A DNA stretch of 64,000 nt from Welwitschia mirabilis (taxonomy: Eukaryota > Gnetophyta > Gnetopsida > Welwitschiales). Within the stretch, counting starts at the first letter, position 1, and each line of letters begins with the position of its first letter. The notes below the pieces were generated by a model that was given only the letters and a program-made list of their open reading frames with translations, ran no database searches and was not told where the DNA came from. This document shows positions 12,589 through 26,249 of the stretch, piece by piece. Location of the stretch: the NCBI GenBank assembly GCA_051453625.1, contig JBOZIK010000001.1, forward strand, positions 136,773,322 through 136,837,321. The letters run 5' to 3'. The translations under genes were made by a program, and so were the position numbers.

Positions 12589-15500
12589 ATGGGTAAGAAA
12601 CGGAGAAAGGCTCCGAAGGTTTGGTGTTATTACTGTGAAAGAGAATTCGATGACGAAAAAGTTTTGGTGCAACACCAGAAGGCAAAGCATTTCAAGTGTC
12701 ATTACTGTCATAAGAAGCTTTCGACCGCAGGCGGCATGGCTATTCACGTCCTTCAGGTTCACAAGGAAACTGTTACCAAGTAAGTCTTTTCCATTACTAA
12801 AATTTTCCATTTCTATTCTTTTTCATTTTTCGGTTTTAAATGAAACCCTAGTTTTTGTTATGTTGTTCTATTACATTATTCCTAATTCGGCTCTATGTCG
12901 CCAATAAAATGTAGAAATACGAATCATCTCTTCTTCGCGGCATTCTTAAGAATACATAAGTGATATTCACGGGCGTTTAGATGTTTATTCTTCTAGGGAT
13001 AGATCAAGGTTTGATTTTGTTGTATTTTAATGCTCTTTGGTAAATTTGTATGGGATGTTCGTTGTTAATATTAGACTGTCTGTGATTAGATTAGTATTTT
13101 TACTTCATTGCAGTTTTTCATTCTTTTTATTGTCAATTCTGAATTGATTAGTATTTCATTTAGTAATCATATAATCATTCATTTTTTGTGGCGATATCTT
13201 ATTTACACAGAGTATTCCTTAGGTTCTTATAAAATGTGGATATCATAAGTTGATGAGCTGACTTTTAAAAGTACTTTTATGTATTTCATGCCGTCTTTGA
13301 TGATTCTTTGGATATAGATATGGCCTGTAAAACAGTTCAAGGTCAATTAGCTCTACTTAAAGGAATTTTTTTTGACAGAAATTGCTTTATTATGATTTTT
13401 TGGTGATTACAATGAACAAATCACTACTATCTATTCTATATTATACAAAATTGATAATGTAGGGTGGTGAGCATGATGGAGTCATTTTTTCGTTTCTACG
13501 CGATGATCTTTGTTTTTCATAAAATGTTTTTCAATGATGTATGGATATGTTCCGAATTGGGTTCACGTTAAAAAGGATCTCAGGCAGCAGCTCTTTAAAG
13601 TGATGTGAATGTGAAAGTAACATATCTGCAGTTGGAAACCACAATCTTTGGATATAATTGTGACTTTTTACAAGTGGTTCAATGCTCAAGCAAAACATTT
13701 TCTGTACATATTTTCAGGGTTCCAAATGCTAAGCCTGATAGGGAGTCTACAGAAATTGAAATCTATGGCATGGAAGGAATACCGCCTGAGATCCTTGCGG
13801 CTCATGATGAGGATTATGGTATGATCTATTGTTAAATTCAGTAAATTTTTTCTTTTTATTTTTGTCAAGCAGTTCTAATATGTTAATAACGCAGAGGAAG
13901 GAAAGGCCACTAAATCAACTAAAGCAGAAGCTCCACCTTCAGGTTTCGGAGGAATAAGTTTGCCCACATCAGCAATTCATATGCCCTCACAACCTTTATA
14001 CCCTGCCATACCACCAATGTAAGTTTTTTTAGCCATATCATCATATTTATTTTCTTAGCCATATCATCATATTTATTTTCCTACCTGAAATGGTGATGAC
14101 TATGTATCAACAAGCATTCTGTCCATTACATATAACAGTTGCAAGGATAGGTTATTTCCCATAAGTAATATAACGAACATGAACTTAAATCCAATACACA
14201 TTGCAGGCATACACCTCAAGTTTCAGTTCCGCATAGGCCTCCAAACTGGCCTGCCACTCCTCCTTCCCAGGCATGGTCTGCTTCTCCTATTTCTGGTCAG
14301 TCTCCAATACCATTTAGGCCAGCTCAGCTGCCTCAGATGCCGCAACCCCTCTTTCCTATACCAAATCCCCCTGTTCCTGTAACCAGTTCGGTAACACAGC
14401 CATTTCAGGACCCATTGCTTCAAAGGCAAACACAGCCAATTCCTCGCCCTCTATTTCCTGTACAGAATAATCAGTCCTTGCCATTAACTTCATCAGGATT
14501 GCCATCTCAATCTCCTGTGCAATCTTCATATAGCCCTGTTCCATCCTCCTATTCCACTCAATCCCATTCATTGTTTCCAATTAATGGACAGTACACTAAC
14601 ACACTACTCAGTTCAAACCTTTCCTCACCATTTCCATCAGAACCTTTGCAAAGGCCAACGTCAGAGCCTATTGGTCCAGTGGAAGGCAGTAACATCTCTT
14701 CAGTGCATTCAGCACCAACAATCAAAGGTGGCAGTGCTCCTGAATTTTCAGGTTGAATTCTTTTAGATTAAGACTAAAGCATATGCAACATGCTTTTGAA
14801 AAACATTCTTTTCAACCAGAGGCAACATCTAATGATGTTTGTGTTCACAGGTGCACTCGCAACTTCAACATCATCTCATATGTATGCATTGGGGCCAAAC
14901 ACTGGAGCCCCTTCAATTGGACCGCCTCCAGTTATTTCGAATAAGCCTCCTTCAGCACAGGCAGCAGCTAAGGAAGTTTATTTGGTTTGGGATGATGAAG
15001 CTATGTCAATGGTTAGCCTTGTGATTACCCTTCTGAAGTCTCAGTATTACATGTCAAAAAATTCAGTTTAAGAAAAATATTTCTCATCTAGTTTGACATG
15101 TTGGGATCTTGTTATTAAATTTTGAAAAACACAGGAGGAACGGCGAATGGGTCTTGGGAAATATCAGGTGCATGATGAAACTTCACAGGTAAGTCCTTGA
15201 ATTGAATCTTGTTCTTTGCCCATTTAAGGTGGGAGATGCAGATAAGATTTGAATGTACAAGTATTCAAAAGGCTGGTTACATGTTTAACCTTGATTCTGA
15301 TAGCTTTCATCTATTGCAATGAACCAAATTTACACATGCCCGTGACTAATCTATGTCCACCTCATTAGCTTTGATGGTGTATCGAGGCTGTGATGATGAA
15401 TTTTATAAAGTTGTTGAGGTCTTCTAGGGGGAGTGCCTCTTGTTAAACAATTATTTTTGGAGCTTATGACCTTTACTAAACCATTATGAATAATCAAGCT

Positions 15501-16030
15501 TATATAGTTTCCTGGTCGAATTTGAAGTTCTTCACCTATCAAGTATGTATCTTGCCTATTCTCCTCGCTTTTCCACTTGATAAGTATATGCTGAGAAGGA
15601 TGTTATCAACGAAGCATAAACAATTTTTGTTAGGTTGTAAAATGGTGTAATATTTTAACAAAGAATTCTTTGGAGATTCTGTGATTCAATGAAGATGGTG
15701 CTACATATCTAAGCCTCACTAAAGGAACTGTTATTCATGAACTTTGTGCTAACCTGGACTTCTGGGTTTGTGATTTTATGTTTCTATTTCTTTTTTTGCT
15801 CATTCTGGCAGTGAGACTTGGAACAGGTCAGCATTGTTCCGATTAAAGTGGTTTACTTGTATTTGACCTTCTGTTTGAATGCTTTAGATTTTTAGTTTTA
15901 TCTAACATTTGATCATGGATTATTAGTAAGTTTGTTTATGTGATGTTCTCAGATGAACTCTGTAGATGCAGCTATAGATCGAAGAATACTAGAAAGCAGG
16001 CTTGCTGGACGGATGACCTTTGGAGTATGA
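12589..16030 (+). CDS. SUF4: SUF4/BuGZ-type C2H2 zinc-finger protein
   Basis: Seven coding exons join in frame with GT-AG borders: 12589-12779, 13718-13818, 13895-14018, 14207-14751, 14851-15011, 15135-15188 and 15953-16030, giving 417 codons. Zinc finger 1 uses C13, C16, H29, H34 and finger 2 C37, C40, H53, H58. A conserved block follows (VPNAK, then [11 protein letters not shown]), then a long Pro/Ser/Gln-rich middle. The end carries [16 protein letters not shown] at about 362-378, resembling the Bub3-binding GLEBS motif of animal ZNF207/BuGZ, and a basic tail ([14 protein letters not shown]). Arabidopsis SUF4 has the same order and helps FRIGIDA activate FLC; animal relatives act at kinetochores and spindles. 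Which role applies here is inference. The ATG is favoured because MGKK followed directly by the fingers is the family's usual start. The middle region seems longer than in Arabidopsis. The reading frame is intact. Confidence 0.95.
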
Positions 16031-17879
16031 TGGATGATTTTCTGACACATTTACTTTTTACTTTTCTTGGAATTACTCCCAAGCAATATATGTAATCTGC
16101 AAAATGCGTTTATCAACAGTTTTGCCTTCGAATTGATGTACTCTATTGATATTCTTCTATGGATCATACATCACAGAGGAAGATATTTCATCATAGTTGT
16201 TAAATGAAAGAAGAAACATCTGATCACGCTTTACTAGTTAAAACACAACATTCCAGTATATCTTTTAATTTATTCCAAAGGCAGGTATTTCATCTTTTGA
16301 AGAAAATTGTTCAGCTCTTGTAGGAAATTAGTTGAATTCTGCTTGGTGTCGTCAGTTTAAACGCTGCCTGATTTATGGAGATTATAGTTAATATAATTTA
16401 TCAGATCCTCTCAATGAATATCGGTTGGGTTTTTTACTCAGTTTATTTTTTATTGTTGCTGCAATGCAGGGTTATGTAAGATACTATTGTAATATTTTGA
16501 GAGTCTCTGTTTCTGTAATACATTTACTTGCTTATAGTGCTATTGTTGGCACTAAGCGGTCCTTGCATTGCTAATTTGATTCTTTCTTTAGAAGCAGTGA
16601 CCCTAAAAGAATATTAACTATGGCGTCTTAGTACACGTTGGAATGTTTTTGAAGACTTTAAAATCTTATTTATTTGGAGAATAGTAGATATCAAAATTCC
16701 AATGATGTTTGTAGTTGTTAAAGAATTGATCTCATATTACGTTCTTAGTGGTGCAATCTTTTCAAGACTTGATCTCATTCGTGTTCATATTGAAGCTTTG
16801 AAGCTTTTAATTGGATTGGGGATGGGTGTCATCTCTGAAAATTATACAAACAAATGTGTTAATTGGCCTAATCACATACTACAACCTTAGAAAACAAACC
16901 AAAAATAAACGTACTATGTGAGTAAGAGAATCACGAGAGTTAACATCAAAAAAGGTTGATTACAAGTAGAAGGCTTACGAGGAGGGGGCATTGATAAGGT
17001 ATGGAGGAAAAATTAGAGAAGAAATTCTAACAAGACGTAAAAAAACACGTGTAACTGATTACAGCCCTCGGGAATAGCAGCCTAGATATTTCTTTCTTAA
17101 AGTGTGGCTTCATAACACAGAGTAATTGCTATGAGAATTGACATTTTTCATTCTAGTTGTGAAGCTATCAAAAGTTTCATTATTGTGCCACCTTTGACAG
17201 TGGCATTTTTCAGACACAATGCAAACTTAGGGTATGTCACCCCATTTTCACACTGTTCTCAGCCTTGTTTTGAAGTAAAATAGAATTTAAATAAGAAAAT
17301 AAGAATTCTTAGACGAAGTAAACACATCAACCAACTCCATAAACTCATTGCCAAACTAGAATTTGACAAAACATGTTGAAAATTATCTTCGCCTTAGCAA
17401 ATAGGATAAGTAGGGTCACTAATCTCTAGCTATCAAAAACAATGATTAATAGGTAAGCAAATAAGACACCAAAGGAAAACTTCATGTTTAGGCTAGTGTT
17501 TAGAATTCTAAAGAGCATGAAAAAATGCTTTCTATGTGGCTTTAGGCCAATGACGATTCCATTTGATATTTAATAATTTTTGAGTACTCAAAAAATTACT
17601 ATCCATAATTGAGCTTTTTGAAGGGAAAAATTAGATAAAGTAGTACCATCTAGTCAATTCCAATCTTTCACCTACTTCCTTTTTTCCCATCAATCTTTAT
17701 AGGTAGTTTAGGAATTATACTGTTATAGTATTCTCAATATATTTAATCATAGGTAAGTTGAGCTTTTGATTCTTCCATCTAGTTTTAGAAATTGGTCGTC
17801 TACCATTGTAATTACCATCATTGAAAAAAATAAGTAATCAAGATGAATTAAACCAAATTTCCCCACTCTGTTAACTTTG
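16031..17879. other. 3' UTR and intergenic DNA
   Basis: The first several hundred bases are the probable 3' UTR of the zinc-finger gene; no single polyadenylation site could be chosen. From about 17000 the text becomes repeat-like and probably includes the decayed tail of the minus-strand LINE that begins to be readable near 17880. Confidence 0.4.
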
Positions 17880-20290
17880 TTTAGAAAATGAGTGCCAAGA
17901 GGTTTATTGTCAAGATTAAAGGCTGGAAACCACCAAGGAGAAGGTGTTTGAAGGCTATCAAGAGAAGACCACTAGGGTTGCATGAAAGGTGTGCTTTAAC
18001 ATTTTGCAAGCATTTCTAAATTTGTTTAAAACTGTGAGAGCCTTGCATTTGGATTTCACTGGATGAAAAATTTGAATTCCTCTAATGGATTCCATGGCAT
18101 CCTTGCTAATAATAAAGCTTTCTACTAGCAAAATGATGTCTAAATAATACTATCTATGTTTCTTCACCCTTTAAAGACCTAACAATCCATTTGGTTGCCA
18201 AGAAAAGGCCTTGAGTTTCCAAGAAAGGGATTCCCAAGCCACCATGTTGCTTCTTCTGTTGACAAGTGCACTAAGCTACCCTTTTGAAAACTTTGTGGTT
18301 GCTAGAATTTCCCCACAAATAACATTGAAGGCTCTCATTAGTAGAATCAGAGGTAGCCTTAGAAGGAGCCATAGAGAAAGCATAACATGATGCTAAGAAT
18401 AATATGAGAGCAAATAATAGGTCTTCTAGCCACAAAGGCCTTTCTACGTATTTTAAAATTTTGGTTTTAACTTTATCCACAACTCTCTGCCACATAGCTG
18501 GAGGAGTGTTAACTAATGTGAGAGGGATACCAAAGAGCATAGAATGATTACTAGGAGAAAACCATTGGATGTTGTACCTAAAATGATGGCCGCTTAGTAA
18601 AATTGGAACGAAGTGCTCGGGTTTTCTAACAATTGATTTCAGAACTAGAAGAATGACAATAGGTATCAAAAATGTCAACGGCTTCTTTAAAACCAATTTT
18701 AGTTATCGTTGATTACAAGAAAAGTATTATTTGCAAATTGACTATGAAGAGTCATGTCTCCACTGGGAAGGGCCATATTTTTAGGAGGGTCCAACATATT
18801 ATTAGTGTTGAGGAGAGCGGCTAAAGCATCTGCAACACCAATAAAACGATAAGAAGCTAATAGGCAACCTTGCCTAATAAATCTCTCAACATGAATGGGA
18901 GAGAAGAACACTCCATCGACACAAAAAATAGATGTCACATCAACTAACAACATTTTCACGTGTGTTACAAAGGTTTCTCCCACTCTGTGATGTCGAATCA
19001 TGTTCAAAAGGAAGTGCTAGTTAAGACGGTCATGCCTTGACAAAGTCCATTGAAGAATTACATTCTAAGGAGTGTTGGATGCCTAAATTATAGACCACAA
19101 CTATAACAACATTATCTAGAATGAATTTGTTTTGCATGAAACTTGTTTGTTCTTTCCTCATAAGAGTAGGAAGGCTCTTTTTCAACCTACTAGCAAGAGC
19201 TTTGACAATGTTCATATAAATGATATTCAAAGCACGATGGGTCTCCAATTATTAATGTTACGTAAGTCTACTATTTGAGGAAGGAGCTTCACCACTTCAT
19301 GGTTAAGGTTGTTCCCTACAGAGCCTTTTTCGAGAGCTTTAATATAAACATTACAAGCATCACTCCCAATAGTGTACCAAAATTGCATGTAGAATTCCCT
19401 TGACAAACCATCAATGCTTTGAGCTTTGTCATTTTTAAATTGTCGGAGAACATATAGAAATTCTTCTTAAGACAAACAATTATCCTTACCAAAAATATTT
19501 TGATTAAAAAGATCAAGAGTTTTAAGGCACCTCAATGCTCCTCCATTCATACTAGTAGTTAAGAAAAGACTTGAATAATGACTAAGGTAGGGTTTTAGGA
19601 TATCTATTTGAGAATTGTAAGAACTATTCCCATTATTAATAGCCCTAATGTAAAGAGATGGAAGCTTATCTTTTAAGAAATGGAAAAAAAGTCAGGAGAA
19701 GCTTGATTTCCTATATGCAATCAAGATAGACAAGCACAAAGATGTGCACCTCTTGCATAACAATGTTACACTTGCCTAAGCTTGTCCTTTGAAATGTGAA
19801 GAAGCTTATAAAGTCTCTTTGGGTATCAAGCCCTACATTTACGTGTCTTTAGTAAAAATTAACACTTGAAACAAGTTTCTGTTGGTGCAAAGTCATGCTA
19901 GAGGCCACTAATTTATCACAGTGTTTAGCAAAGCATTAAATGCAACTAACACTAGCATTCTACCAACTTATCCAACCACAACTCCTAGTGGACCAAGGAG
20001 TAAGATTCCATATTTGAAAAAAGAGGTTACATAGACAGCTGTTGTGGAGAAAAGTTGTGTTAAAAATGAATAGATTTTGGCGTCTACACTTTGCTTTTGT
20101 AAACTGAAGTGACCAAGAGATACGAAAGTGATCAAAAAGCACTTAACTATAATCAACAAAGACTAGAAACTTTTTATTTTGAACAACCTGAATATTCCCA
20201 TCAATGAGGAGATAGGCATGATCTGATCTAGAGATAACAAACTTTATCCCTTTCCTCATATTATCATAAGGAAACTAGAGAAGGAAATTA
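17880..20290 (-). mobile_element. LINE ORF2 remnant (endonuclease end to RT tail)
   Basis: Successive minus-strand frames give a near-continuous LINE ORF2 in the right order. The end of the endonuclease is at 20290-20090 (DNMRKGIKFVISRSDHAYL, later SDHF-like). The RT entry block is at 19516-19316 (LKMTKLKALMVCQGN, from the L..DK..GPDG..R.FY pattern). At 19248-19030 there is LNIIYMNIVKALASRLK and LPTLMRKEQTSFMQNKFILDN. At 19007-18699 there is RQGC and then the active site FANN, where FADD is usual. At 18690-18271 the LGIPLTL-type thumb region appears (FGIPLTLVNTPPAMW), then a tail to about 17880. The lost catalytic aspartates and the frameshifts mean it is dead. Similar sequence is absent from the + strand LINEs, so it is a different family. 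Confidence 0.85.
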
Positions 20291-20520
20291 GTTCGAATAT
20301 TTGTATTGGATTGTGTTGAAGAAAAGGGGATGTGTAAGACACCAAGGAAAAGAAATTAAATTCATATAAAATATAAAATTTAAAGGATTTGATTATTTCA
20401 TGGCATATGTCAATGCAAGAAGTTGATAGATCTTTGTTGTCTTTATAGTGAATGTGAGAAAGCTCTAACAATACAAAATACGCCTTTGAAATGCCTACTT
20501 TAACATAAATATGCCTATAT

Positions 20521-21158
20521 TCAAAGGATTTTAAACTTATGTATTCATTATAGGTTCCCTTTTTAACACTTTAAAGATACAATGTTCCAATAGTTGGCTT
20601 CCTTATAAATCTTTAGTAAATAACGTTCCAATAGTGGGCTTCCTTATAAATCTCTAGTAACTTATGTTTTAATAGCAACATAGCATACCTATAAGTGATT
20701 AACATAACCTTAAAACTTTCAGCATTACTGGGATGTCTTAGATGAGAGTGGTCTAATGTAGCATTGTGTAGAGTAAAGCATCCTTAAGACTACTTTCAAT
20801 AGTTGGACATCTTATATATTATCCATATATGCATGAGAGCTCCAAAACTCATAGAAATGCTTGTATTCAAAGAGCTTAAAAATTATATATTCATTGTATG
20901 TTTAACATTTTAAAGATATAGTGTTCCACTAGTGGGATCCCTTATAAATTTCTAGTATCTTATATTTTAATAGTAATGTAGCAAGGACACAAGTGATCAG
21001 GATAACCTCAAAACTTTTAACATTAGTAGGATGTCTTAGATGAGAGTGGTCTAAAGAAACATTTCATTGTAGTAGAGCATCCTTAAGACTACTTTCAACA
21101 GTTGGACATCGTATCTATTAGCCATATATGCTTGACACCTCCAACACTCATAAGAAGT
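20521..21158. repeat. 346-bp tandem duplication with an inner 41-bp repeat
   Basis: The first copy (20521-20866) and second copy (20867 to about 21158) share tcaaag at their starts, gatgtcttagatgagagtgg in the middle and ggacatc near the end. Inside copy 1 the segment gttccaatag...ataaatct occurs twice, 41 bases apart (20584 and 20625), but only once in copy 2. No coding potential is seen. Confidence 0.8.
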
Positions 21159-23848
21159 ATAACTAGCATTGTGATTAGGTCACCTTGAGGATCTCCTTTA
21201 AACCTTTCTTATCCATCACTTATGAAGTATCATTGTCTCACTTTTTTTACAACATTTGCTAAAACAATATATTATTAACATATTTACAACATTATCCTTC
21301 CTCGTAGTTGTCTCTAAGCAATCTTCACCTCAAGAAACAACCTCCTTTATGATGATACCTCATCTTAGTATAATGGTATTTTGTGATAAGACCCTTTAAT
21401 GCTACGCAAATTTCCTCCAAATATTCGTTCTCCCACTCCAAATTAAAGATAGTAACCAAAGCCAATATAATCCATAGTGAAATATTTTAGTAACAAAAAG
21501 ATTCCATTAAAACTAATAGCTATTTTTTATAAGTATCATTTTGCCATCACATGTGCTTTGTAGATTTGAGCATTCCAAAAATTCAAGTTTATTCATCTTT
21601 AGCCAATATATGTTTTTTAAATGGGTAGTTATATGCAATACCATGTTTCATTTTATTAGCAATCATTTGATTTGCTTCTTTATAAAAAATTCACCATCAT
21701 TTATTATCAGACTCATTACCTTTTAAATTATATTGGTTCCTAATGTTTATAATTAAATGAAATGAGATGTGATCATGTTTAGTTTCTTCCAAATTCTTAT
21801 TAAATAATAAAAAGAGAAGAAGGCTTGAAGCATTGGTTCCTTTTAGGATGATTTTTCACCTTCAAACTATTCATAAACTAACATCACATTAGCATGGATC
21901 CTTGTTTGCCTCTACATCCTTGATTTTAATTTTCACCATAATACATTTACCAAATACAAACTTATTTTAATATGAAGTTGTTCAGACTTAAGATTTAGAT
22001 TTGCAACCAGAGAAAGAACAACTCTCATAAAATTGTGCTTTGTGACAAGGTTAAAAATTTCCTTGAAATCAACAATTGTTTGTTATCCCTAACCTTTCAT
22101 TAGAAGTTTATCTTTACCTTCTAATTAATCACATACATCCACGAGTTACTCAACACTTCTATCCATTATGGCAATTTCACCATGTTCTATTTTATCATTT
22201 GGATGTAAAGAGTTCATTCTTTCTACCATAACCTATTAGTTATCAGTGTCAAGACAATTTATAGCTTGTTGATAAGACTCAAATCCCACCACCATCAATA
22301 ATTAAAGAATAATACAAAGAGGAAGAATACTTGTGTATGAATTTGTAAGGACATGACAATCTTTTAAGTTGTTATCTTAATACTGTTGTAGTCTCTCTAT
22401 GACTTCCAATGCAATCTTCAAGTTGATTTGCCCTTTCTCTTAAACTTTCTTTATGAATATTATTATTCTCAGTAGTGGCATGGAGAATAGGTAGTCAGTT
22501 CTCCTACATTTTTTGAAATGGAATGGTGGAATTTAGAAAGTGTACATGTACAATAAGGCTTTTCTTTGGTTCTTCTTTTCCTTCTTTTTGTCAATCTCAC
22601 ATCTTTAGTAAAGAGGGAGGAAGTCCTTGCTTCTTGTTTTATTCTTAGCAATAAGTTCGTATAGTTTGTAAACCCTATCACACCCTCAAATCCAAGAAAA
22701 CCACACTTAATGTCCATTACAATCATGATTAATCATACTTACTTTATATTTTCCCTTTTATATCTTTTATATCTCATGAAAGTTTATCGCTTTGAAGAGT
22801 TATGGGATTTCTTGACATGTTCATATTTAGCAATGTATATCATTATTTACTAACTTGAGATTGTAGTTAACTATCATATCAATGGTAATCATATTCTTTG
22901 AACGTAATTTTATGCTTTTTTTTGTCATAAAAATTCATGTATAAGTATCCATACTTGTTGACATTGTCGATATTTAATTGCTTTATTGATACAATTATAC
23001 TCTTAGTGGTTGCTCAACTCCTATGTTTTCTTTGTTGTATGACTGTCCAATGGATCCTTAGGGCATTTTGGTGGACATAATAAAATATTAATTTATATTT
23101 TAGTTTCCTGACCTTGGTTAAGTATTAAATTCTTACTAATCATTCAATAAATTACAAACTCTAATAAAGAAGTCTCAATTCTATATGCTAGAGTTGATTA
23201 GGATCCCCCTTCTAATTTCTATCAAAGGATTTTAAAGGAATAGTTGGCAGAATATTATGTTCTCCAAAGTTATTACAAATAACTTTTATTAATATGCAAT
23301 TCATCCTTTTCATACATTTCTTTGATTTCTCTTTTTAAAGAGCAAGTTTTGTTTTCATAAAATTTGAGATTTAATGTTTGAATTAGCATTTTCGTTTAAA
23401 GAGACAATGATGAATGATTACAATAATAATCATGTTCAATTCTGGAGGAAGAACAAAAATAAACAAAATAGGAATGGTAACTATATACAAGCTTTATAAC
23501 TTTATTCTTAGTTTAATCTTGAAGATGAAGTTGCGTAATACTTATCAAGCTTCGTGTAATACCTTTTTGCATACTTGATTGATCACACTATTGATTTAGT
23601 GATTGCATTCATGTACTTGTAAATTCTTATGTTTTTGCTGTTATCTCACATTCAAAACCTCTTATAAATAGGTTATGGTTTAAATATTCAGTTAATCTAT
23701 TGATTTGGCTAAATCCCAAACACATGATTAAATATGATACTCTCCTATGAAGCTAAGACTTTTCTACGCCTGTTATAAAGTTTGGTAATTTTTTTACTAA
23801 AATCCAAAAGTGGCATGCTCTTGATGGATGATAGATGCTAATGGTTGC
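21159..23848. other. AT-rich DNA, possibly LINE 5' region
   Basis: On the minus strand, 22726-22280 reads lysine-rich, coiled-coil-like strings in broken frames, which could be the 5' part of the LINE at 17880-20290. I could not find a diagnostic motif, so this remains a guess. Nothing else is recognised. Confidence 0.3.
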
Positions 23849-26240
23849 TTATGCAAATACATTTACTGTTCTAAAACCTTTCCAAAGGTGTACTTTTGTA
23901 ATGTCTTTGTTGCAAGATTCATTGAAACCATGACCAAGAGATTTCAGGATGAAAGCTACAAAGTGGAGAAAACTTGACTTTACCGAACTGAATGAATGGC
24001 TATTTAAAATAATGAGAGGCACAAGTTTTTCATGGTGAAGGATACCAAGGGAGATCAAGAATAAACAATTTTGATCACCCATCCTATAAAAAACAAAGTC
24101 TGCAGAATGCATTATGCAGTAGGATTGAATGGGAGTCTGATAAGGCACCCGTGATATACACAATGCTTGTCTTGTCTGGGCTTAAAAAATGTTTCAATGA
24201 GCATGACCGCATCCTCTCTGAGGGTCAAATTCTTAAAGTTTACTGTACCAACAAACCAAATGCATGTGAACCTTTTAAAAATGTGATTGCACTGTGCTTT
24301 CTGGAAAGGGGATGTTAACAAAACTGAGTCTCTGTACATGGCTCACAGTCTCACACCACGATCTTCTCCGTCAATTCTGATGGCGTCAAAGGGTCCCATC
24401 TAGATACAGTAGGAAATGATGGCGGACACATGCCAAGCAATATCATGAACAATCAGAGTCGCAACGGACCTAACATACATGATGAGCTACAGATTCCTCT
24501 AAAAGTGTAATGTCCTCTGATTTTCACTCCATTTTTCACTCATGTGTAACAACGTCTATGACGGTCATGGATTTAATTGTAATTGTCCCATAATCACAGT
24601 CACGATACATCAGCTTGGGTAGAACATTGCAAAAAAATAAGTTCGTCGTTGCTTTTTAAGAATTGGATTCTATAAGTTTAAACATAATGGATTTTGGCAG
24701 TTGTTTCAGGAGCCAGCCTGCTGTAATAACAATATCGTCCCCTCCGTGTTGAATATGAGACGAGTTCTCCACTGTGCTTATGTCCATTATCAGAGCTAAC
24801 ACTCTTGTCTTCTTATTAAAGGTAATTACCGATTGACCGTACTGTTTTACAGGAACTGTGTGTCTAGTTTTGCTTTCTTTTCTGGTTTCTCGGGCCTAAG
24901 GAACATCATTTAGTCGGTTTGGTTATGGACAGCCAGGTGTAAACAAAGGAAGCTCATACTCATCCGAAAAGTAGGAGCCAGGAACGACAGTAATCTAGCT
25001 ACGAGCAATCACGTGAGTTTACAAGTTTAGTTGAAAATTCTAAAGGATTACACGGATGTGCTGATCAATCCTTTTTTTGTAGGATGACAGACTTCAATTA
25101 TCATGGTATCGCGAAAATCTTAAATGGTTGAGTGACTCTGCAAAGTTGAGACTTTGACAGAAAGCCTAGTAGAGGTTCTGATGATACAGAACTTTTCTTT
25201 CAGTAATGGTACTGCAACTTACAGACTTGTTTCTATGAATAGAACAGAAGGAGCTTTAAGAAAACCGTGGCTGCGAGAAGCAAAAAAGAAGGCTTGAATG
25301 TTGATGAGGACTCGTATATGATCTGTGTAACTCAGTTCCCTTACAATGTTGGATTCGAAGCGCCAACATATCTGAAATACATAATTTCTTATGCATTCTC
25401 ACCAATGCATCATTGATGCAGAATCATTGCAGGGTCAAATGAAGGAAACAGACTAGATATACATAATATCAGTAGGACCCGAGTAAAAGCTCCAGGCTTG
25501 GCGTGATGGCACATAGAATCATGAACTGGCCTTCCACTATTTCCTACATATATTCCATTCAATTCCTATGCAGATCCCATTTTCTGGTTTCTATAATCTG
25601 TTATCTTTCTTGGCGTGGTCGCATCTTTGATTTTGTTGGCTGCAGTAAGAGCCAATACTGTGATTCAGTAATTTCTTAATCGATTTACATCCCAAACAAC
25701 CCAGACAAATCTGTAAATGTTATATGACAGTTCTTGATGAATATTAGCAGGGCTGAAGGTCTCTCGGGACTCATTCACCTGGGTATAAAACGAGATTCAA
25801 AAAGATAAACTAGTGAAGTGCCTAAACATCATTTATCCATTGTCTGTAATCTTGATCTACTTTGCATTTTTTTTAACATGATATCGAATTCCTTTTCCAG
25901 TTCATTTTCTTGATTCAGTCACACAATTAGATAATGACGAGCTCGGGTCACTGAACTTGGCTGCCATCTGCAAATAAGTAAATTACACAGGTGATTGAAT
26001 ATGGATCGCCACTTCTTGTAACTAGCAATTATCTTGATTTAGTGTGGGCTCTAAATGTTCAGACATGTAATACGTTTTCTAACTATATTAAAATTTATAC
26101 AAGATGAAATATTTATGATGTCACAACTAACTGGAGGTTACATATGAGTCCAGTGAAGTATTAACTGCCAAAAGAAAAAGACTTCCCCTTACATACCTAA
26201 AAACATTCTTGAAACGAAGGTGAAAACACGTAGAAGGTTA
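23849..26240. other. unidentified non-repetitive-looking DNA downstream of the subtilase
   Basis: Base composition is closer to 40% GC by eye, unlike the AT-rich repeats on either side, and no retroelement motif or internal repeat is seen. The longest frames are two overlapping minus-strand frames at 23849-24339, which show no family I know. It may hold a decayed gene or a non-coding transcript. Confidence 0.35.
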
Positions 26241-26243
26241 TCT

Positions 26244-26249
26244 TTTATT
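26244..26249 (-). terminator. candidate poly(A) signal of the subtilase gene
   Basis: On the minus strand this reads AATAAA, about 460 bases past the stop codon. The distance is long for a plant 3' UTR and other weaker signals lie closer, so this is only a candidate. Confidence 0.25.

Noticed and set aside
12428-12810. Minus-strand frames over the first SUF4 exon
   Set aside because: Antisense to an exon with clear zinc fingers and splice sites.
13605-13835. 76-codon frame containing exon 2 of the zinc-finger gene with extra N-terminal residues
   Set aside because: The extra part is intron; the AG at 13716-13717 and the phase match exon 1 exactly.
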